From: Elusimicrobiota bacterium
GTDB lineage: Bacteria; Elusimicrobiota; Endomicrobiia; Endomicrobiales; Endomicrobiaceae
Direction: 5' to 3'
NCBI GenBank assembly: GCA_031287735.1
Contig: JAITSO010000002.1
Coordinates: 1 to 55,571, forward strand
Length of the DNA stretch: 55,571 nt
The notes under the pieces were generated by a model. The model searched no databases and was not told where the DNA came from. It worked only from the letters and a program-made list of their open reading frames with translations. The translations under genes and the position numbers were made by a program. How positions within the stretch are numbered: position 1 is the stretch's first letter; every line of letters begins with the position of its first letter. Shown one piece after another: positions 8,248-16,252 of this stretch.

Positions 8248-8553
8248 TCATTTTCTTTCTACTTCCATAGATAAAGCTGCAATTTTAGGTGGGCACTCTC
8301 TTGCACAAATGCCACATCCTTTGCAATAGTTATAATCTATTCCTGTCACAACTGTACCTTTCTTTTCGTCGGGGGCGGTTTTAATTGCACTGTCAGGGCA
8401 AGAAATCCAACAAGTTAAACAATGAATGCATTTATCCTTGTTCCAAACAGGTCTTTGAGAACGCCAACTTCCAGTATGAAATTCCGCGGCTGTTCCTGCT
8501 TCAACAAGTCCGCCAGCTTCTAATTCTGCTGCACTTAATTTTTTATCCGCCAT
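8248..8553 (-). CDS. porD: 2-oxoacid:ferredoxin oxidoreductase, delta (ferredoxin-like) subunit
   Basis: 101 residues with two complete 4Fe-4S binding motifs, CIHCLTCWISCP and CKGCGICARECP, about 30 residues apart. This is the layout of the bacterial-type two-cluster ferredoxin fused into four-subunit oxoacid oxidoreductases. The 35-residue N-terminal extension with TGSWRSQRPVW is typical of PorD and distinguishes it from free ferredoxins. It passes electrons from the PorB cluster to soluble ferredoxin. It follows porG by 23 bases. Confidence 0.95.
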   Translation of the reverse strand: MADKKLSAAELEAGGLVEAGTAAEFHTGSWRSQRPVWNKDKCIHCLTCWISCPDSAIKTAPDEKKGTVVTGIDYNYCKGCGICARECPPKIAALSMEVERK

Positions 8554-8576
8554 TTTTTCCTCCAGCTTTAAATATT

Positions 8577-9155
8577 TTAATTTTTAACTTCATTAAAAGC
8601 ACGTTTTATAGATTCTATGTTTCCATCAATAACCTCAGGTTTGTGTCTGAACTTTTTTGTGAGCTTTTCTTTTGTATCGTTTAATACTCCGTCAATATCT
8701 AATGTGCCGATAACTTTCACTAAAGCTCCAAGCATAGGAGTATTTGGTTTGTCTTGCTTAATTGTTTCAAGTGCGATTTGGCTTGCATTGACTGTATAGA
8801 CTTGCTTTGCGTCGATGTGGAGTTGTTTGGCAACTTCTTGTGGCGAAAACGAAGAATTCACAATAACTTTTCCTCTTTCTCCAATTCCTTCTGCTACAGG
8901 AACAGTTTCCATAAGCGTTGGATCAAGAATTACTACATACTGTGGATTTGTAACACCTGAATGTGTGGTGATAGGATTTTCGCTAATTCTGTTAAAAGAC
9001 TGAACTGGTGCGCCCATCCTTTCGGGGCCGTACTCAGGAAACGCTTGTACATATTTACCAGTAGACAGAGCGGCTTCAGCAAACAAAAGAGCTGCTGTCT
9101 TTGCACCTTGACCGCCGCGTCCATGCCAACGAATTTCAATCATACTTGATGACAT
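8577..9155 (-). CDS. porG: 2-oxoacid:ferredoxin oxidoreductase, gamma subunit
   Basis: 192 residues from the ATG at 9155. The open frame extends 18 bases further to a TTG, but the ribosome site AGGAGAGG lies just before the ATG, so the shorter start is preferred. The N-terminal EIRWHGRGGQGAKTAA, then FPEYGPERMGAPV, define the gamma domain that binds coenzyme A in these enzymes. It is the first por gene after cimA (61-base gap). The length is typical of separate gamma subunits. Confidence 0.94.
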   Translation of the reverse strand: MSSSMIEIRWHGRGGQGAKTAALLFAEAALSTGKYVQAFPEYGPERMGAPVQSFNRISENPITTHSGVTNPQYVVILDPTLMETVPVAEGIGERGKVIVNSSFSPQEVAKQLHIDAKQVYTVNASQIALETIKQDKPNTPMLGALVKVIGTLDIDGVLNDTKEKLTKKFRHKPEVIDGNIESIKRAFNEVKN

Positions 9156-9216
9156 TTTTCCTCTCCTTTTCAAACATAATGGACATAATACTTTGTCGAA
9201 TTATAAAATGCTATGT

Positions 9217-10800
9217 TTATTTTTGTACCTGGTTCAGAATAAAAAGTTTATACTCAATAGAATCTACTAATGCTTGCCAAGAGGCGTCTATTATATTTTC
9301 ACCTACCCCAACAGTACCCCATATTTTCTTGCTATCACTGGTTTCAATTAAAACCCTTACTTTTGCGGCCGTATTTGCGTCGCTGTTTATAACACGGACC
9401 TTAAAATCAGTTAAGCGAATGTTTTTAATTTCTGGGTAGTGCCGTATAAGTGATTTTCTCAAGCAGTTGTCCAAAGCGTTAACTGGTCCTTCGCCTTCTG
9501 CGACTGTGTATTCTTCATTACCGTTTATATCAAGTTTTATAGTAGCTGTAGAAGTTATTTTTCCAGAAAAATCTTTTTCTATACGAACGTCATAATTTTT
9601 TAATGAAAAGAAAGTAGATTTATTTTTGTATAGTACTTTTTTAGCAAGAACAAAAAACGAAGCATCGGCGTTTTCGTATTGATAACCCTTGTTTTCCATT
9701 GCTTTTACTGCTTCCATAACTTTTTTAGAACTAACAGCATTGTCGCTTTCTTCAAACCCGTCAAAACCTTTAATTTTTACACAAATATTACTTTTGCCAG
9801 ACATATCGCTTATCAAAATTTTTCTTTCGTTGCCTACTGAAGCCGGATCTATGTGCTCATAAGTTTTTTGCAATTTTGCAACAGCACTTGCGTGAATTCC
9901 TGCCTTGTGTGCAAAAGCGTTCCTGCCGACATAAGGCAAATCGTCATTTGGGACCAGATTAATAATTTCATATATATAACGAGAAACGTCTGTTAATTTT
10001 GAAATGTTTTTAGATGGAATGCAAGTAAAGTTATTCTTAATTTGCAAAGCTGGTATTATAGAACAGATATTGGCGTTTCCGCATCTTTCGCCTATCCCGT
10101 TAATTGTTCCTTGGACAAAAACACAACCTTCTTCTACGGCAATTATAGAATTTGCAACTGCACAATCGGCGTCATTGTGTGCATGTATACCAAACTTCAC
10201 TCCCGGGAACGTCAAAATGGTCGCTTTTACTATAGTTTGCATTTCCGATGGTAAAATAGAACCATTTGTTTCGCAAAGGCATACAATGTCAGCATTTGCT
10301 TTTTGCACAGTAGCGATAACTTCAAAAGCATAATCTTTGTTATTTTTAAATCCGTCAAAATAGTGTTCAGCATCAAAAATGACTTCAATTTTTTTTGATT
10401 TTAAAAAAGAAATGCTGTCGTAAATCATGCGGAGATTTTCTTTATTGGTGGTATTTAAGGCACATCGAACATGCAAGTCCCAGGCTTTGCCGAAAATGCA
10501 GGCAGTTTTAACACCGGATTTAATAATTTCTTGCAAATTAGAATCAGCACTTGCTTTTGTATTCTTCTTTCTTGTAGAACCAAAAGCTGTGAGTTTTGAA
10601 TTTCTCAACTCTATTTCTGCCATCCTGGCGAAAAACAACCTGTCTGTAGGATTTGCACCTGGCCAACCACCTTCAACGTAAGTAACTCCGAAATCGTCTA
10701 AAATTTTTGCTACTTTTACCTTATCTTCGACACTAAAAGAGACATTTGCACTTTGGGCACCGTCTCTCAAAGTTGTGTCAAATATATCTATCTTATTCAT
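9217..10800 (-). CDS. cimA: (R)-citramalate synthase
   Basis: 527 residues. The N-terminal DTTLRDGAQ holds the catalytic arginine and metal-binding aspartate, and HAHND provides the metal-ligand histidines of the LeuA-like TIM barrel. The C-terminal part (about 400-520) matches the allosteric domain. Overall length and EGGWPGANPTD near the N-terminus favour the CimA branch over isopropylmalate or homocitrate synthase. It condenses pyruvate with acetyl-CoA to start the threonine-independent isoleucine route. Its position at the head of the por operon is fitting, since Por makes acetyl-CoA from pyruvate. A promoter lies at 10838-10866. Isoleucine feedback through the C-domain is likely by family. 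Confidence 0.93.
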   Translation of the reverse strand: MNKIDIFDTTLRDGAQSANVSFSVEDKVKVAKILDDFGVTYVEGGWPGANPTDRLFFARMAEIELRNSKLTAFGSTRKKNTKASADSNLQEIIKSGVKTACIFGKAWDLHVRCALNTTNKENLRMIYDSISFLKSKKIEVIFDAEHYFDGFKNNKDYAFEVIATVQKANADIVCLCETNGSILPSEMQTIVKATILTFPGVKFGIHAHNDADCAVANSIIAVEEGCVFVQGTINGIGERCGNANICSIIPALQIKNNFTCIPSKNISKLTDVSRYIYEIINLVPNDDLPYVGRNAFAHKAGIHASAVAKLQKTYEHIDPASVGNERKILISDMSGKSNICVKIKGFDGFEESDNAVSSKKVMEAVKAMENKGYQYENADASFFVLAKKVLYKNKSTFFSLKNYDVRIEKDFSGKITSTATIKLDINGNEEYTVAEGEGPVNALDNCLRKSLIRHYPEIKNIRLTDFKVRVINSDANTAAKVRVLIETSDSKKIWGTVGVGENIIDASWQALVDSIEYKLFILNQVQK

Positions 10801-10837
10801 GGTACAAATCCTTCAATCTGAAAGCACTACTGCAGGT

Positions 10838-10866
10838 ATTCTACTTTATTTTGCTTTTCTTGTAAA
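10838..10866 (-). promoter_or_regulatory. Promoter of the cimA-por operon
   Basis: On the minus strand, a -35 TTTACA (10861-10866) and -10 TAGAAT (10838-10843) are separated by 17 bases, the spacer ending in ATAAAG. The leader to the cimA ATG is about 30 bases. The gpsA and lpxD promoters have nearly the same arrangement. Confidence 0.7.
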
Positions 10867-10912
10867 ATTTTTCTAACAGAGTGTTCATAGAGGTTGGAGT
10901 GCTTTATGCAGT

Positions 10913-10941
10913 TTTACCAAACTATCAAAATAAAGTATACT
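10913..10941 (+). promoter_or_regulatory. Promoter of yajQ
   Basis: On the plus strand, a -35 TTTACC (10913-10918) and -10 TATACT (10936-10941) are 17 bases apart, with the same ATAAAG block before the -10. It is divergent from the cimA promoter 47 bases away. The leader to yajQ is about 145 bases, with no gene in it. Confidence 0.6.
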
Positions 10942-11093
10942 GCCGGGTATGCAGTCGGGATGGTTATCGCAGAAGCAAGTGCAATGCTGTTTTTTAACAA
11001 TTTGCTCTTGCATAAATTGATGGGTAGCTATGCTTTTATATTTGGTAAAAATGTTAAACATGATGCAACTAATTTAAATCTTTGGAGGTTAAT

Positions 11094-11591
11094 ATGGCTG
11101 ATAAGTTTTCATTTGATATTGTTTCAGAAGTCAATATGATGGAAGTGGAAAACGCGGTAAATCAAGCACAAAAAGAACTTTCTACAAGGTTTGATTTTAA
11201 AGGAAGCAAATCATCTATAGAATTAAATAAAAATGACAAAAAAGTAACTTTAGTGGCAGATGATGACTATAAAATGAAAGCATTAAAAGATGTCCTGGAA
11301 AGTCGTTTTGCTAAAAGAGGTGTATCCATTAAGTCTTTAGATTACAAAAGCCAGGAAAATGCTTTTGAAGGGTATGTCCGGCAAACTGCCGAAATTATTT
11401 CTGGACTTCCAGCAGACAAAGCTAAAGAGCTTTCAAAAATCATTAGGGATTCCAAAATAAAAGTTCAAACTCAAATAGATGGGCAAAAGGTAAAAGTTAC
11501 TTCATCTAAGAAAGACGATCTACAACAGGTAATAGCGTACTTGAAAAACACTGCTTTTCCACTGCCATTGCAATTTACAAATTACAGATGA
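11094..11591 (+). CDS. YajQ family nucleotide-binding protein (UPF0234)
   Basis: 165 residues from the ATG at 11094, which has a GGAGG ribosome site right before it. An upstream in-frame TTG at 11082 overlaps that site and is not the start. The N-terminal FSFDIVSEVNM, the FDFKGSKSSIEL stretch and the C-terminal KKDDLQQVIAYL are family hallmarks. YajQ proteins have two ferredoxin-like domains and bind nucleic acid or, in some species, cyclic di-GMP. No c-di-GMP enzyme is visible nearby. It is transcribed alone and converges with the rsmH operon. Confidence 0.93.
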   Translation: MADKFSFDIVSEVNMMEVENAVNQAQKELSTRFDFKGSKSSIELNKNDKKVTLVADDDYKMKALKDVLESRFAKRGVSIKSLDYKSQENAFEGYVRQTAEIISGLPADKAKELSKIIRDSKIKVQTQIDGQKVKVTSSKKDDLQQVIAYLKNTAFPLPLQFTNYR

Positions 11592-11806
11592 GTGAGCGGA
11601 GATGGGTTTTTTCTAAAAAAACTTATTCTGCGATCAAAGTGCTGGGTTAAAATTTTTTGCTTGCCGTAAGAACACCAAATTAACGATTGAATGATAGCTT
11701 TTAGATTAAAGGTTTTTTGTGCTTGGTTAGACTTTTCGTAGATTTGTCGTAAACTCAATAGCCAATCCTTGTTGCACCGGTTTGTATAATTAAATTTTTT
11801 CAGCAA
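11582..11806 (-). CDS. Doubtful 74-aa orf overlapping the end of rsmH
   Basis: The frame opens with a TTG inside the last codons of rsmH and continues to 11582, where it runs into the end of yajQ. The composition looks protein-like (LRQIYEKSNQAQKTF, SLIWCSYGKQKIL), but there is no ribosome site, no ATG and no family I recognise. It may be the remnant of a decayed gene or a chance frame in the 200 bases between rsmH and yajQ. I see no terminator in this gap. Confidence 0.2.
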   Translation of the reverse strand: MLKKFNYTNRCNKDWLLSLRQIYEKSNQAQKTFNLKAIIQSLIWCSYGKQKILTQHFDRRISFFRKNPSPLTHL

Positions 11807-12659
11807 CTCTTAATTTCGCACTTCTTGAACGCACATTGGTTTTTATTTCTTCTAATGAAGCAGTGACTATTTTTTTTGTTAAAATTTTATAAATGCTTTT
11901 ATTAGAATTTTCTTTAAAGTTCTGTTTAACAATGGTATCCTCTAAAGAATGAAAACTTATTATGGCAATTCTTGCACTTGTGTTTAAAATTTCTGGAGCA
12001 CTTTCTAATAGAATCCTTAAATTATCCAACTCGTTATTAACAACAATTCTTAAAGCCTGAAAAGTTTTTGTAGCCGGATTTATTTTGCCTTCCGCTCTTT
12101 TTACAGAGCAGATTATTTCTTTTAACTCGCAGGCTGAATTTATGACGCCGCTCTTGCATCTCTTAATAATTGCTTCTGCAACGGTTCTTGACTTACGTTC
12201 CTGCCCATATTTATAAAAAACATCGGCAAGTTCTTCTTGAGAATAAGTGTTTATTATTTCTTTTGCTGTCACAGCTTGTCTATTGTCCATACGCATATCA
12301 AGATTTGGAGAATCAAAAGAAAAGCCTCTGCTTAAGTTGTCAAACTGTTTTGAAGATACGCCTATATCAGCTAAAATTCCATCTACTTTTTGAATGCCTA
12401 AAGTTTCTAAATTTTTTTTTATATTTTTAAAATTATCTCTTATAAATTTCACTCGTTTATTAAAAACGGACTCTTTGCTTTTAAACTGCTCAAAGGCATC
12501 CTCGTCGCAATCAAAAGCTATGATTTTTACGTCTTTAAATTTTGACAAAATGTAAGAGGAATGCCCGCCGCCGCCAAATGTGCAGTCAACGTAAATTCCG
12601 TCTCTTTTATTTATTAAGAGTTCTGAAATTTCTGATGGCATTACAGGTATGTGATACAT
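11790..12659 (-). CDS. rsmH: 16S rRNA (cytosine-1402-N4)-methyltransferase
   Basis: 289 residues, typical of RsmH (MraW). The N-terminus HIPVMPSEI and the S-adenosylmethionine-binding DCTFGGGGHS are diagnostic. GILADIGVSSKQFD and ISFHSLEDTIVK are further family motifs. It methylates C1402 in the decoding centre of 16S rRNA. RsmH usually lies in the division and cell-wall cluster just before ftsL. Here that context is absent: it follows the half-size TauE gene by six bases in an operon with purQ and xth. Confidence 0.95.
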   Translation of the reverse strand: MYHIPVMPSEISELLINKRDGIYVDCTFGGGGHSSYILSKFKDVKIIAFDCDEDAFEQFKSKESVFNKRVKFIRDNFKNIKKNLETLGIQKVDGILADIGVSSKQFDNLSRGFSFDSPNLDMRMDNRQAVTAKEIINTYSQEELADVFYKYGQERKSRTVAEAIIKRCKSGVINSACELKEIICSVKRAEGKINPATKTFQALRIVVNNELDNLRILLESAPEILNTSARIAIISFHSLEDTIVKQNFKENSNKSIYKILTKKIVTASLEEIKTNVRSRSAKLRVAEKI

Positions 12660-12665
12660 AAATAT

Positions 12666-13019
12666 TTACTTGAAAAACAAAATTTTAGCAGCACTAAATA
12701 TCATCAATCCTGCAAAAATTTTTTTTAAAATTTGTTCAGGGATATAGCTCGCAATATTGGCACCTAAAATTCCACCTACCATAAACCCTAACCCTATAAT
12801 CGACGCCGTGCTTACGTTTAAATATCCTTTTTTATAATATACAAAAGCAGAGGCAAAACTAAAAAATATTATAGCAAGCGAAGTGCCTTGCGCTTGATGA
12901 TGCTCCATTTTTAACAAAAAAGTCATAAGCGGAATTAAAATAATTCCGCCACCTATACCGATAAGTCCGCTAAAAATCCCACCAAGAAACCCTATTGCCA
13001 AACACACTAAAAATTCCAC
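12666..13019 (-). CDS. TauE/SafE-type membrane permease, half-size
   Basis: 117 residues with about four membrane helices. The glycine-rich GLIGIGGGIILIPL near residue 20 and the HHQAQGTSLA segment are hallmarks of one TauE/SafE repeat. Classical members have about 250 residues and two such repeats, so this protein would have to pair with itself or another copy. The family exports sulfonates or sulfite or moves other organic anions across the inner membrane. The substrate cannot be read from the sequence. No frameshift is visible: rsmH begins directly after its stop. Confidence 0.8.
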   Translation of the reverse strand: MEFLVCLAIGFLGGIFSGLIGIGGGIILIPLMTFLLKMEHHQAQGTSLAIIFFSFASAFVYYKKGYLNVSTASIIGLGFMVGGILGANIASYIPEQILKKIFAGLMIFSAAKILFFK

Positions 13020-13036
13020 TTTATCCTCTTTTATCT

Positions 13037-13810
13037 CTACAGACAGGAATCAACCGCATTTTGAAATATAAATTTTCCCCAACCGAATTGCTCTTTTGCA
13101 CTCTCTTTTAACGGGTGTTGTAAAGAAAAAATATATCTTTCTGGGTGAGGCATGAGTCCAAAGATGTTCCCTTTTTTATTGCAAATACCGGCAATTTGCT
13201 CAATAGAACCATTTGGGTCTAAAGGATATTGCGGCGTATTTCCATTTCTGTCACAATATCTGAAAACTACTTGGGATTGTTTGTTTAGTTCGTCTAAAAC
13301 ATTTTTATCTTTAGGGATAAATTTTCCCTCGCCATGTGCTATCGGCAAATTTATGACATCAGGCAGATTTTTTGTCCAAAGACAATTAGAATCTTTTTGA
13401 GTTTGCAAATAAATCCAACGGCATTCAAACTTATTGCTGTCATTATGAGAAAGTGTTGTTGTTTGTTCAAAAGTGTGCGGATCAGGCAATAGACCCATTT
13501 TCACTAAAACTTGAAAGCCATTGCAAATTCCAATTATCGGATTTCCATTTATCGCGAATTTTTGCAGAGTATCTTTAAGCTGATATTTTATTTCATTTGC
13601 CAAAATTTTCCCTGAGGCGATATCGTCACCATAGCTAAAACCACCTGGCAAAGCTAAAATGTTATACTCAAAAATTTTATTTTTATCCTCTATCAATTCG
13701 TTTACATGTACTCTGTCTGCCTTAGCTTTACAAAGCTCAAAAGCGACTTGAGTTTCATAATCGCAATTTGTGCCTGCAGTTCGTAAAACTAAAACTTTTA
13801 TTTTTTTCAT
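13037..13810 (-). CDS. purQ: Phosphoribosylformylglycinamidine synthase, glutaminase subunit
   Basis: 257 residues. It is a class I glutamine amidotransferase with nucleophile C96 in GICNGFQ and the catalytic pair H222/E224 in MPHPERYIF. The N-terminal LRTAGTNCD and the ALPGGFSYGDD region are typical of PurQ. It supplies ammonia to PurL in the fourth step of purine synthesis. PurL and PurS are not in the window. The protein is about 30 residues longer than the Bacillus enzyme. purF is at 47389, so the pathway genes are scattered. Confidence 0.92.
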   Translation of the reverse strand: MKKIKVLVLRTAGTNCDYETQVAFELCKAKADRVHVNELIEDKNKIFEYNILALPGGFSYGDDIASGKILANEIKYQLKDTLQKFAINGNPIIGICNGFQVLVKMGLLPDPHTFEQTTTLSHNDSNKFECRWIYLQTQKDSNCLWTKNLPDVINLPIAHGEGKFIPKDKNVLDELNKQSQVVFRYCDRNGNTPQYPLDPNGSIEQIAGICNKKGNIFGLMPHPERYIFSLQHPLKESAKEQFGWGKFIFQNAVDSCL

Positions 13811-13846
13811 TTGTTCCTCCGTATCTTACGAAATTACAAGTTTTTG

Positions 13847-14602
13847 CTAAAAAATAGTTATTGATACTGGACAATGATCCGAACCTAAAACTGACGATTC
13901 TATATTTGCCGTCTTTACATCTTTTAAACAATCGTTTGAGACAAAGAAATAATCTATGCGCCAGCCAATATTTCTCTCTCTTGAAAAAGTTTTGTAGTCC
14001 CACCAAGTATATTTATAAGGTTCTTTGTGAAAATATCTAAAAACATCTGTAAATCCCAAAGATGTAAGTTTGTCAAGTCTTTCTCTTTCTGCCGGCAAAA
14101 AACCGCTGTTTTGCTCATTTTCTTTAGGTCTTGAAAGATCTATTGGAAAATGTGCGGTATTGTAATCGCCGCAAATTATTATCGGTTTGCTTTTGAAGTT
14201 TTTAAGATATTCTATCAAGTAATCGTAGAAGTCTAATTTATATTTTAGACGTTCCGGCGAACTTCCGCCGTTCGGAAAGTAAATATTAAATAGCGTAAAT
14301 TTTTCAAAATCAAATCGTAAAACCCGTCCTTCGCAATCAAAAATTCTTTTTTCAATACTTGTGAAAATTGAATTAGGGTTTTCTTTTGTCCAAGCAGCCA
14401 CTCCGCTGTAACCTTTTCTTTGTGACCAAGAACAATAAAAATTGTAATCTCCCATGTTTTTCAACTCATCTGGAAATTGCGATATTTCGGCTTTGCTTTC
14501 TTGAATGCAAACGATATCGGCGTTTTCTTTTTTTAACCAATCTGCAAACCCTTTTTTATAAATTGCTCTTATTCCATTAACATTCCATGAAATAATTCTC
14601 AT
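13847..14602 (-). CDS. xth: Exodeoxyribonuclease III / AP endonuclease
   Basis: 251 residues, the length of the ExoIII family. N7 in ISWNVNGIRA, E34 in CIQESK, GDYNTAH and the C-terminal GSDHCPV make up the metal and catalytic site. WRIDYFFVS is also conserved. It cuts DNA at abasic sites and trims 3' ends in base excision repair. It lies 36 bases before purQ and 14 after the TPR-like gene. An AlkD-like glycosylase, which would create abasic sites, is encoded at 1349-2059. Confidence 0.94.
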   Translation of the reverse strand: MRIISWNVNGIRAIYKKGFADWLKKENADIVCIQESKAEISQFPDELKNMGDYNFYCSWSQRKGYSGVAAWTKENPNSIFTSIEKRIFDCEGRVLRFDFEKFTLFNIYFPNGGSSPERLKYKLDFYDYLIEYLKNFKSKPIIICGDYNTAHFPIDLSRPKENEQNSGFLPAERERLDKLTSLGFTDVFRYFHKEPYKYTWWDYKTFSRERNIGWRIDYFFVSNDCLKDVKTANIESSVLGSDHCPVSITIF

Positions 14603-14616
14603 ACCAAATTCCTCTT

Positions 14617-15033
14617 TTAAAATTCCAACAATTTTTTTGCATTTTGTAAATTTTTCATAGTTTCTTGCGCAGCTATGGTGCTTTTTGTTTCTTCGTATAA
14701 AGCTAAAGCTTGTTCAAAAAATAAAATTGACTTTTGCTTAAATTCATCTCTGCGTTCTTTTTCATATAGATAAAAATAACATAACCCCAAGTTATTTTTA
14801 ACCTTAGCAAGGAGTTTTTTGTTATCTTCTTTTATGTGCGGCAAAGATTTTTCGTATTTAGCAGCGGCTTTTAAATAGTTTTCTTGAGCAGTTAATTTTT
14901 CAGCAGAAGAAACTTCGACAGCAGTATAAATTCTTATAGCTAAAATTTTAACTAAACCAATAAAATCCCATAAAACACCAGATATTGCAAGACCTGCTAT
15001 AAAAAGAATAAAAAAATTTAACGCTAATTTCAT
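14617..15033 (-). CDS. Membrane-anchored TPR-like protein of unknown function
   Basis: 138 residues. The first 30 residues form a hydrophobic helix, best read as an uncleaved anchor. The rest is helical with tetratricopeptide-like spacing: AQENYLKAAAKYEKSL, VKNNLGLCYFYLYE and SILFFEQALALYEE, ending in a further helix. TPR proteins mediate protein contacts. There is no clear ribosome site before the ATG, and the terminator of the preceding operon ends only 20 bases upstream. Expression may need a promoter within that hairpin or read-through. No specific family is recognised. Confidence 0.7.
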   Translation of the reverse strand: MKLALNFFILFIAGLAISGVLWDFIGLVKILAIRIYTAVEVSSAEKLTAQENYLKAAAKYEKSLPHIKEDNKKLLAKVKNNLGLCYFYLYEKERRDEFKQKSILFFEQALALYEETKSTIAAQETMKNLQNAKKLLEF

Positions 15034-15053
15034 AGAATCTTTATTTTAGCCTC

Positions 15054-15093
15054 AAAAAATGACGCTCAAACCGGGTGTTTAGATTTGAGCGCC
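15054..15093 (-). terminator. Rho-independent terminator of the yggS-proC-yggU operon
   Basis: Read on the minus strand, GGCGCTCAAA and TTTGAGCGTC pair around a 13-base loop and are followed by a run of six T. It lies 43 bases after the yggU stop codon. Confidence 0.8.
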
Positions 15094-15135
15094 AATAAAA
15101 ATTTTACTTTTAAATCAACCTGCATAAAAAACAAT

Positions 15136-15399
15136 TTAGGGGATAGAATCCAAAACTTCTAAAAATTCTTCTTCAGAGCGACCAGTAAGTTCAATAGTTT
15201 TTTCTCTACCTCTTTCGCCTTTTCTTAACAGGACCATTGATCTCTTTATGTCAAAAACTTCTGACAAAAAGTCGCATAATTCTTCATTGGCTTTACCTTC
15301 GACAGCAGGTGATACCACTCTAACACGTAAAGTAGAGCCAATCCGCCCAGCCATTTCATTTTTTGAGGCATTTGGGATAACTTTTACTTTTAAAATCAT
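15136..15399 (-). CDS. DUF167 (YggU) family protein
   Basis: 87 residues with the family core: VIPNASKNEM at the start, LRVRVVSPAVEGKANEEL in the middle and KRSMVLLRKGERGREKTIEL after it. Structures show a small alpha/beta fold; the function is unknown, though the gene often stays with proC and yggS-type genes. Here it follows proC by 37 bases, preserving that conserved neighbourhood. A terminator closes the operon behind it. Confidence 0.9.
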   Translation of the reverse strand: MILKVKVIPNASKNEMAGRIGSTLRVRVVSPAVEGKANEELCDFLSEVFDIKRSMVLLRKGERGREKTIELTGRSEEEFLEVLDSIP

Positions 15400-15436
15400 A
15401 TTTCCTCCTATTTATAAAACCAAAAACAAACAAACA

Positions 15437-16252
15437 TCACTTTCTCAATTCTCTTGATCTGTCAGCAGCTCTTTGCATAGCATTTGCAACAATCGTTTCA
15501 AAATCTGCATTTTTGAAAACAGTCAGAGCAGCTTCTGTTGTTCCTTTGGGCGACTTAACTTTTTCTTTTAAAATTTCTGGGCTATCTTCTGAAATCGAAA
15601 GCATTTTGCCTGCACCGTAAATAGTTTGAATTGCTAAATTTTTAGAAATGTCAGCATTAATGCCAAGTTTCTCCCCGGCTTTTTGCATAAGTTCACAAAG
15701 ATAAAACACATAGGCTGGTCCTGAACCAGATAAAGCTGTAACAGCATCGAAATACTTCTCTTCGAGGATCTCAGTTTTTCCTATTGCGTCAAATAAGATT
15801 TTTGCAGTTTCAACATCTTTTTTGCAAGCATGCTTGCCTTTGCACAAAACTGACATCGCACAAAGCACAAGAGCTGGCGTATTAGGCATAACTCGCACAA
15901 CGGGAATTTCTCCACCTAAATAATGCTCAATAAATTGAGTAGTAATTCCTGCAGCTATTGAAATTATTAAAGTTTTAATATTAATAAAGCTTTTTACAGC
16001 TTCAAGAACTTCGCTTATATTTTGAGGTTTTACCGACAGAAAAATAATATCTACAAAAGAAACAGCGTCAGATAAATCCTGTTTTGAATTTACGCCGAGT
16101 TTATTTTTAAAATCAATTTCGGCGTTTTTGTTGATATCAAAACACAGGATATTTTCAGCTTGTGTAACATTCGACTTTATAAGACCGGAAGCAATAGCGA
16201 AAGCCATATTCCCAGCACCTACAAAAAGTATTTTTTTATTTATCGGTTCCAT
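15437..16252 (-). CDS. proC: Pyrroline-5-carboxylate reductase
   Basis: 271 residues from the ATG at 16252, preceded by an AAAGGA ribosome site. An in-frame TTG 15 bases upstream is less likely. FVGAGNMAFAIASGL is the Rossmann nucleotide-binding motif, VMPNTPALV is conserved in the family, and ALSGSGPAYVF is the signature near residue 170. It makes proline from pyrroline-5-carboxylate with NAD(P)H. It overlaps the end of yggS by 17 bases, so translation is probably coupled. Confidence 0.94.
   Translation of the reverse strand: MEPINKKILFVGAGNMAFAIASGLIKSNVTQAENILCFDINKNAEIDFKNKLGVNSKQDLSDAVSFVDIIFLSVKPQNISEVLEAVKSFINIKTLIISIAAGITTQFIEHYLGGEIPVVRVMPNTPALVLCAMSVLCKGKHACKKDVETAKILFDAIGKTEILEEKYFDAVTALSGSGPAYVFYLCELMQKAGEKLGINADISKNLAIQTIYGAGKMLSISEDSPEILKEKVKSPKGTTEAALTVFKNADFETIVANAMQRAADRSRELRK

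Noticed and set aside
9156-9173. TTG start for porG
   Set aside because: The ribosome site AGGAGAGG lies inside that extension, directly before the ATG at 9155.
10894-11139. An 81-aa plus-strand frame before yajQ
   Set aside because: It contains the yajQ promoter (10913-10941) and runs into yajQ in another frame. Its opening part is promoter sequence, so it is unlikely to be translated.
13755-14006. An 83-aa minus-strand frame across the xth-purQ junction
   Set aside because: It overlaps the end of xth and the start of purQ in another frame, both of which are clearly real genes.
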